A stretch of 64,000 nucleotides of DNA, from the NCBI RefSeq assembly GCF_965184065.1, contig NZ_OZ239098.1. One strand, given 5' to 3'. Source of the stretch: Methylopumilus sp026399645 (GTDB lineage: Bacteria > Pseudomonadota > Gammaproteobacteria > Burkholderiales > Methylophilaceae). The notes beneath the pieces are model-generated. The model saw nothing but the letters and a program-made list of their open reading frames with translations. It was not told where the DNA came from and searched no databases. The translations under genes were made by a program, and so were the position numbers. Below, piece after piece: positions 60,471 to 64,000 of the stretch (positions are counted from its first letter, which is position 1; each line of letters opens with the position of its first letter).

Positions 60471-60629
60471 AACATTAATATTCACAGAAATTTATTTCTG
60501 ATTATTTGCCTGTAAAAATCACGACAGAAAATATCAGATTTATTGTTATTTTTTTAATATTATTTTTCACAGCTATGCTCTTAACAAGTTTTATTGAATA
60601 TCACCATCAAAACTTTTGACGCTTGTTTT

Positions 60630-60654
60630 AAAAAGTCGTCTTAAACGACTTTTT
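60630..60654. terminator. Bidirectional hairpin terminator
   Basis: AGTCGT and ACGACT (60634-60650) pair around a CTTAA loop and are flanked by A and T tracts that extend the stem. No gene ends immediately upstream on the plus strand, so what it terminates is unclear. Confidence 0.75.
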
Positions 60655-60689
60655 GTAATAATTAACTGACATAAAAAATTCATCATAGT

Positions 60690-60718
60690 TTCACAATCAA
60701 TAGTTAAAGTTATATCAT
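60690..60718 (+). promoter_or_regulatory. Candidate promoter of the second HTH gene
   Basis: TTCACA (60690-60695), a 17-bp spacer and TATCAT (60713-60718). TTCACAATCAATAG is conserved at the first HTH locus (58383-58396), but there the position of the -10 reads GATCCC. The predicted start lies just before the conserved hairpin. Confidence 0.45.
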
Positions 60719-60757
60719 CCAAAGAATATTTGCCCTCGTAAAAGAGGGCTTCTTTTA
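60719..60757 (+). terminator. Conserved leader hairpin, copy 2
   Basis: GCCCTC, GTAAAA, GAGGGC (60732-60749) is followed by a T-rich run. It ends 13 bp before the start codon of the HTH gene, leaving no room for a promoter between them. The transcript must therefore run through the hairpin. Confidence 0.8.
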
Positions 60758-60769
60758 CTTGAAACATGT

Positions 60770-61018
60770 ATGGTTAATTTTGAATATAACTTTGAGCTAT
60801 TAAAGGCTGCACGCCTAAGCAAAAAAGTATCAGCGCAAAGTATTGCTGTTGATTTGTGCTTGGCTGAACGACAGATTAAGTCGCTTGAAGAAAATAGCCT
60901 TCAATACTTCCCCTCCCAATCTATCAAATACATAGCAGCTCTTGGTTTAAAAAATGAAGATGTTATTTCAAACTTTTATGAAGTCGATCCCACCCCAATT
61001 TTATTAAAGAAGAAATAG
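60770..61018 (+). CDS. RodZ-type HTH (HTH_25) small protein, paralog 2
   Basis: This 82-residue paralog of the protein at 58578 starts MVNFEYNFELLKAARLSKKV and keeps the LCLAERQIKSLEENSLQYFPS core. It has lost six residues (KYASLK region) between the HTH and YIAALGLKNEDVI, an 18-bp in-frame deletion. It heads a different operon, with a TPR-protein gene 4 bp downstream. There is no clear Shine-Dalgarno, as for paralog 1. Confidence 0.72.
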   Translation: MVNFEYNFELLKAARLSKKVSAQSIAVDLCLAERQIKSLEENSLQYFPSQSIKYIAALGLKNEDVISNFYEVDPTPILLKKK

Positions 61019-61022
61019 TCGT

Positions 61023-61451
61023 ATGAAAGTTAAATGTATATTTTTATTTATTGCATGTCTTGCATACACATCTTTATCCTTTGCCTCTAATTGGGATGAA
61101 ATATTAAAACTTATTAAAAATGGCAATGAAACCGAAGCCATTGCAATAGTCAATCAATATATACAAAAATACCCAAACGACCCAGAGTTAATATTTCTTC
61201 GCGGCGCTACACTTGATCATTTTGGTAAAACTAGAGAAGCAAAAGAAAACTTTTTAATTTTATGCAATAAATACCCCAAAGACCCTATTATTAAAAATAA
61301 TCTTGGTGTGCTTTATGCAAAGCTCGGTGAATACCGCAAAGCTAGGGTTTTTTTTGAATTGGCTTTAAAGCTAAAAACTGACTATAAGGAAGCGAAAAAC
61401 AATCTATCTCTAATTCAAAAGCAAGATAGAGTTTATTTAACTTCTAAATAA
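61023..61451 (+). CDS. Exported TPR-repeat protein
   Basis: This 142-residue protein has a signal peptide (about 1-21, LSFASNW) and three TPR-like repeats (about 27-60, 61-94 and 95-128), e.g. AIVNQYIQKYPNDPELIFLRGATLDHFGKTREAKENF and NNLGVLYAKLGEYRKARVFFELALKL. It is probably periplasmic and a protein-interaction module. It starts 4 bp after the HTH gene stop, so it is likely co-expressed with that regulator. Confidence 0.8.
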   Translation: MKVKCIFLFIACLAYTSLSFASNWDEILKLIKNGNETEAIAIVNQYIQKYPNDPELIFLRGATLDHFGKTREAKENFLILCNKYPKDPIIKNNLGVLYAKLGEYRKARVFFELALKLKTDYKEAKNNLSLIQKQDRVYLTSK

Positions 61452-61468
61452 ACTAAAGCTAATAGAAT

Positions 61469-61897
61469 TTAGTTATCTAGTCCGTGTTTGATTCTCCATA
61501 AAGCTGTTCTCGTTTTAGGTCCAATTTTTCCTGTTTGCTCTAGATTTTTCGATTTTTGAAAGGCTTTTATTTTTTCTGGTGTTGAAACATCAGGCATCAT
61601 AACTTGACGCACTTTAACTGATTGAGATTTTGCTTCAATCTCTTCACATAATTTTTTATCTTCAATCACATTTAAAGTTTTACAATTTTTGCCTGATAAT
61701 TCAGAAATAGCGTGATCAGTTAAGGTTTTTCCCGTCACAGAAGCGCTTCCAATATCTCCTGCAGTCTTAATAATATCAATGGTTTGTGCTATTTGTATTG
61801 TAGCTGCTGAGCCGCCTGCAGATGATACAAGTAATGCACAGCCTTCTAGATTTATTAATAAAAAATTGAGCCAAATAAGTCTGAGTAATATATTCAT
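61469..61897 (-). CDS. Lipoprotein with peptidoglycan-binding-like tail
   Basis: This 142-residue protein has a signal peptide with a lipobox-like LEGC (about Cys20). The middle contains TIQIAQTIDIIKTAGDIGSASVTGKTLTDHAISELSGKNC, typical of small proteobacterial lipoproteins. The C-terminal 40 residues (IKAFQKSKNLEQTGKIGPKTRTALWR) look like half of a PG_binding_1 domain. It is probably anchored in the outer membrane. Monocistronic and convergent with the TPR gene. Confidence 0.72.
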   Translation of the reverse strand: MNILLRLIWLNFLLINLEGCALLVSSAGGSAATIQIAQTIDIIKTAGDIGSASVTGKTLTDHAISELSGKNCKTLNVIEDKKLCEEIEAKSQSVKVRQVMMPDVSTPEKIKAFQKSKNLEQTGKIGPKTRTALWRIKHGLDN

Positions 61898-61941
61898 TTC
61901 TCTATAAGACTAAACTTATTTTGTGACTAGTTTGTGATGTC

Positions 61942-61994
61942 GTCAAAAAACTTTTGACAAGGACACTAAAATATCCGGAATCAGGATATTTTAG
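61942..61994. repeat. TCAAAA...TTTTGAC motif followed by a perfect 11-bp hairpin
   Basis: GTCAAAAAACTTTTGAC (61942-61958) is followed by CTAAAATATCC and GGATATTTTAG (61966-61994), a perfect 11-bp stem with a 7-nt loop. The loop and inner stem (ATATCCGGAATCAGGATAT) are an inverted relative of the ATCCTGAATCCGGAGAT element at 58327 and 59819. Confidence 0.7.
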
Positions 61995-62021
61995 TTAGGC
62001 ATGAATCGCAAATAAAAAATA

Positions 62022-62047
62022 AAGCCTCTCGAAAGTGGCTTTTTTTA
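62022..62047 (+). terminator. Hairpin with T-run
   Basis: AAAGCC and GGCTTT flank an inner CT/AG pair with a CGAA tetraloop and one T-T mismatch, followed by more T. It has intrinsic terminator form, but no plus-strand gene ends here, so it may close a short untranslated transcript. Confidence 0.55.
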
Positions 62048-62098
62048 TCTGTGGTGTGCTAAAGAAGTTTCAAAGCCTTTGACGCTTGGTTTAATTAA

Positions 62099-62257
62099 TT
62101 AATCTTGAAATTGCGCTCTTAGTTTAATCAGATTCTCTCTCCACTCAGCAAGACATTCATCTCTCAAATACCAATAATTGAGTTCATTAGCTTCGTATTG
62201 CTTATAGTCAAAAACTGATGATTTAGCTGTTGAAGTTAGATTTTCAATATCACTCAT
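62099..62257 (-). CDS. Hypothetical 52-residue protein
   Basis: A 53-codon frame encodes MSDIENLTSTAKSSVFDYKQ, then a helix with NELNYWYLRDECLAEWREN, ending in RAQFQD. It is acidic, with three tryptophan/tyrosine-rich turns. It starts 9 bp after the stop of the small membrane protein gene on the same strand, so the two may be one operon. I do not recognise it. It is too short for certainty but its codon use looks coding. Confidence 0.5.
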   Translation of the reverse strand: MSDIENLTSTAKSSVFDYKQYEANELNYWYLRDECLAEWRENLIKLRAQFQD

Positions 62258-62266
62258 AATAGATCC

Positions 62267-62434
62267 CTATGACTTCTTTTTGCCTTTGTTAAAGTGTCGA
62301 TATAAACGATTAATACTTACTGCCCATATAGCTAATACATTTAATGTCATAGGATCTAAATTGCTTAAATTAAAATAAACAGCAAGACCCCAAAGAATAC
62401 CAATGATTGCATTTACATTTTGTTCTTTAAACAT
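62267..62434 (-). CDS. Hypothetical 55-residue membrane protein
   Basis: A 56-codon frame starts MFKEQNVNAIIGILWGLAVY and has two hydrophobic stretches (about 8-22 and 29-42) with a basic tail HFNKGKKKS. An AAAGGTT ribosome site lies 7-8 bp before the ATG. It sits between the lysine-rich protein gene and the 52-residue gene on the minus strand. Function unknown. Confidence 0.55.
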   Translation of the reverse strand: MFKEQNVNAIIGILWGLAVYFNLSNLDPMTLNVLAIWAVSINRLYRHFNKGKKKS

Positions 62435-62450
62435 TTAATAAACCTTTCAT

Positions 62451-62825
62451 TTAGTTTTGTATGGCTGGGTTTTTAACTGGCGTAGTTTTTTTAATTCTTT
62501 TAGCCCTTGGTTTTGCTTTAGTGCTGAGTTTTGTTTTGGCTTTCGCTTTAACTGGAGCCGCAACACTTAATTTTTTAGCAATGCCGCCGAGAGACGATGC
62601 TAATGATTTAGCAAGCTTTTCTGCCTCAGCCTTTCTTTTCTTTTGTATCGCTTTATCGCCACTCTTGATTGCGTTAATAGATGCTTTTTGATGTGATTGC
62701 ATTTCCGACCTTAGGAATGCATCTAATGCTTTAGCGATATTATTTATCTTCTTATTGTTAGAAGGTTTGGTTTTACTCTTTATTGCTACGGTCTTTTTTA
62801 CTACTTTTTTTGAATTTTTTTTCAT
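62451..62825 (-). CDS. Lysine/alanine-rich histone-H1-like protein
   Basis: With ATG 62825 this is a 124-residue protein, behind a strong GGGGGAGG Shine-Dalgarno. A frame from 62873 adds 16 residues containing that ribosome site and is rejected. It has a basic N-terminus (MKKNSKKVVKKTVAIKSKTK), a helical middle (IAKALDAFLRSEMQSHQKASI) and a K/A/P-rich tail (APVKAKAKTKLSTKAKPRAK) like histone H1 or AlgP. A nucleoid-associated role is plausible but inferred from composition only. Confidence 0.72.
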   Translation of the reverse strand: MKKNSKKVVKKTVAIKSKTKPSNNKKINNIAKALDAFLRSEMQSHQKASINAIKSGDKAIQKKRKAEAEKLAKSLASSLGGIAKKLSVAAPVKAKAKTKLSTKAKPRAKRIKKTTPVKNPAIQN

Positions 62826-63040
62826 GGCTTTACCTCCCCCTGAGGATAAAAAGACTTTATTAATAAATGTCATACTAATGTCGCAATAAAAGTGTAGGGG
62901 AATATTTACAAAAAAACAATAGCGCTTGCCACTTTTAAAGCACTAAATTTTAGATTTGATTGACGAATATCCATCTCATTTAATATCATGAGTGTGCTTT
63001 TCATATAGGTCTCTGTAGTCAAGCATTACAAGTTCGCATT

Positions 63041-63066
63041 TAGCCCCAGCAATGGGGCTTTTTTTC
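63041..63066 (+). terminator. Hairpin with T-run upstream of the first zinc-finger-like gene
   Basis: AGCCCC and GGGGCT pair around an AGCAAT loop, followed by T7. It lies 73 bp before the ATG at 63139 and follows about 170 bp without a gene, so it may end a short RNA. Confidence 0.7.
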
Positions 63067-63138
63067 GTCTGTAATATTTGCTTCATATTGAGTCTTTAAT
63101 ATAGCTGAACACTAAAAAATATTACAAAGGTTTAAGGT

Positions 63139-63321
63139 ATGAATAAAAAAGGTTTTTATGATTATTTGAAACAACAAGCAGGCGAGGGCATTCACTATAT
63201 ATATTGCGCTTATTGTAAGGTCGATGCAGATTATATTGGCGACCGATTAGAAAGACATTTACCTTCTTGTGAATATCGTATTACTAAACAAAAGCTATTA
63301 GAAGAAAACTACTCTTTCTAA
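63139..63321 (+). CDS. CxxC...HxxxC microprotein, paralog 1
   Basis: This 60-residue protein has four potential zinc ligands: Cys23, Cys26, His40 and Cys44, in YCAYCKVDADYIGDRLERH, then LPSCEYR. An AAGGT ribosome site precedes the ATG. The block RHLPSCEYR is identical to the paralog 228 bp downstream. I do not recognise the family; a single small zinc-finger fold, perhaps binding nucleic acid or a partner, is inferred. Confidence 0.65.
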   Translation: MNKKGFYDYLKQQAGEGIHYIYCAYCKVDADYIGDRLERHLPSCEYRITKQKLLEENYSF

Positions 63322-63371
63322 ATTCAATTCGCCATTTACGCTTAATTAATTAAGCAGTTTATAAAAATTTC

Positions 63372-63405
63372 TATGACAGAAAAAGTTAAATCAATTTTTT
63401 TGTCA
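63372..63405. terminator. Long A/T hairpin after the first microprotein gene
   Basis: ATGACAGAAAAA pairs with TTTTTTTGTCAT (one G-U) around a 10-nt loop, 51 bp after the stop. It could terminate the gene, though the stem is AT-rich. Confidence 0.45.
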
Positions 63406-63486
63406 TAAATCTTTTATATTCCTAGTGTTAAATTCTCCTGAAGCTATGAGCTTCTCCTAAAAAAATCTTTACTTATGTGTTTAATA

Positions 63487-63512
63487 ACCCCTGCCTAAAC
63501 ATTAAGGGGTTA
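63487..63512. other. Hairpin in the leader of the second microprotein gene
   Basis: AACCCCT and AGGGGTT pair around a 12-nt loop about 37 bp before the ATG at 63549. There is no T-run, so it is a structured leader rather than a terminator. Confidence 0.45.
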
Positions 63513-63548
63513 TGCCTTTGCTGAAGGTTAACTTAAAGGAGTATTTAA

Positions 63549-63731
63549 ATGAGCAAACCCATATCAAATACAAACACCCCTAATGCTAAATGTTCTTTTT
63601 GTGGCATTGATACTGAAATTAGCAATAAATTAGATCGTCATCTGCCTAGTTGCGAATATAGAAAAAATACCGAGCATTATATTGAAAAGATTGATCCACA
63701 TTTTGATTTTCATAATTGGACAGAAGACTAA
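63549..63731 (+). CDS. CxxC...HxxxC microprotein, paralog 2
   Basis: This 60-residue protein has Cys15, Cys18, His31 and Cys35 in KCSFCGIDTEISNKLDRH, then LPSCEYRKN. A very strong AAAGGAG ribosome site lies 8 bp before the ATG. The spacing between the ligand pairs is one residue shorter than in paralog 1. The remainder is unrelated: a disordered N-terminus here and a different charged C-terminus with FDFHNWTED. Confidence 0.68.
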   Translation: MSKPISNTNTPNAKCSFCGIDTEISNKLDRHLPSCEYRKNTEHYIEKIDPHFDFHNWTED

Positions 63732-63782
63732 TTCACTCTGGAATTATTCAAAAAGATAGAAAAATTATTATTTGGGGCAATA

Positions 63783-63816
63783 AAAAACCCATTTAATCAG
63801 AACTCCATTAAATGGG
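63783..63816 (-). terminator. Minus-strand intrinsic terminator
   Basis: CCCATTTAAT and ATTAAATGGG form a perfect 10-bp stem around a 9-nt loop, and on the minus strand the stem is followed by TTTTTTATT. It would end a minus-strand transcript entering from the right. No gene was identified in 63732-64000; the rest of this 269-bp stretch is AT-rich with a short GTAGTT/AACTAC dyad near 63840. Confidence 0.65.
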
Positions 63817-64000
63817 CGGTAGACTAAAACGCAATTTGCAGTAGTTCTTTTAGGAGAAACTACAATGCCACTTTAGACAAACACTGTTAAATAAATATGA
63901 CAAAAAGTTAATTAGGTTTTATTTTCATACGGTTTATTTTTATACAAACTTCACTTTCAGACGCTTGAATCATCCCTGTAAGATCTTTAGCATGAAAGTC

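Larger units (their letters stand above)
60386..60769. other. Intergenic region between divergent fasciclin and second HTH gene
   Basis: These 384 bp hold the fasciclin promoter on the minus strand, an AT-rich stretch, a TCAAAACTTTTGAC motif (60607-60620), a strong hairpin terminator (60630-60654) and the leader of the second HTH gene. No open frame with a ribosome site was found. Confidence 0.75.

Noticed and set aside
62461..62691. Plus-strand frame encoding a hydrophobic, apparently membrane-spanning peptide
   Set aside because: It is the complement of the Lys/Ala-rich coding sequence, which always reads as Leu/Phe/Ala-rich; the minus-strand gene has the strong ribosome site.
58236..64000. 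CRISPR array, prophage, or insertion sequence in the accessory stretch
   Set aside because: Repeats are few and irregularly spaced, and no cas, integrase, transposase or phage structural gene is visible.

Overview
The window is low-GC DNA (my estimate is the mid-30s percent) with betaproteobacterial gene order. Several things point to a small-genome aquatic methylotroph of the Methylophilaceae, such as the Methylopumilus/OM43 type: a complete nuo operon followed by a DUF2818 gene, the uvrC-pgsA-tRNA(Gly,Cys,Leu) block, the thrS-infC-rpmI-rplT-pheST-ihfA-merR block, very short intergenic gaps, and a stand-alone pqqA, the peptide precursor of the methanol dehydrogenase cofactor PQQ. The family assignment is an inference from gene content and style; no marker gene such as rRNA is present.

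Layout. 1-2.5 kb: end of trpS, then scpA-scpB-rluB. 2.5-9.7 kb, minus strand: xseA, kup, an M48 lipoprotein protease, dapD, a Spx/ArsC-like protein, dapE and prmB. 9.7-16.3 kb, plus strand: dsbB, cysM, a PolB-like exonuclease, rlmD, an L,D-transpeptidase, a queuosine-precursor transporter, nagZ and a Bax-inhibitor-1-type membrane protein. 16.3-23.2 kb, mixed: tadA, a PsiE-like protein, a nitroreductase, a thioredoxin, then nlpD, surE, wrbA, purB and rlmJ. 23.3-30.7 kb: type-5 uracil-DNA glycosylase, a 59-residue tautomerase, uvrC, pgsA, three tRNAs, an uncharacterised gene, recJ, tpiA and secG. 30.8-46.4 kb: tRNA-Leu(GAG), nuoA to nuoN, DUF2818, an NAD-dependent epimerase and tRNA-Val. 46.5-53.9 kb: the translation/IHF operon and tRNA-Pro. 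54-58.2 kb: a membrane protein, hypothetical genes, a 22-residue basic microprotein, pqqA, an oxidoreductase and tRNA-Lys.

58.2-64 kb has a different character. It is a loose accessory stretch of tiny genes separated by hairpins and terminators. A 144-bp direct repeat contains the 5' half of tRNA-Lys and its upstream flank. Two paralogous RodZ-type HTH proteins sit behind similar leaders and head two different short operons. One of these has a strong promoter whose spacer contains nine consecutive G. The stretch also holds an AraC DNA-binding domain protein, a fasciclin protein, a TPR protein, a peptidoglycan-binding-type lipoprotein, a lysine-rich histone-like protein and two paralogous CxxC...HxxxC microproteins. 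No integrase, transposase, CRISPR array or rRNA was seen.

How it fits together: most of the window is housekeeping (translation, DNA repair and segregation, lysine/DAP synthesis, cell-wall recycling, complex I respiration). The novel material is concentrated in the last 8 kb: orphan pqqA, the possibly phase-variable regulatory operon, the tRNA-Lys duplication, and the small-protein cluster.
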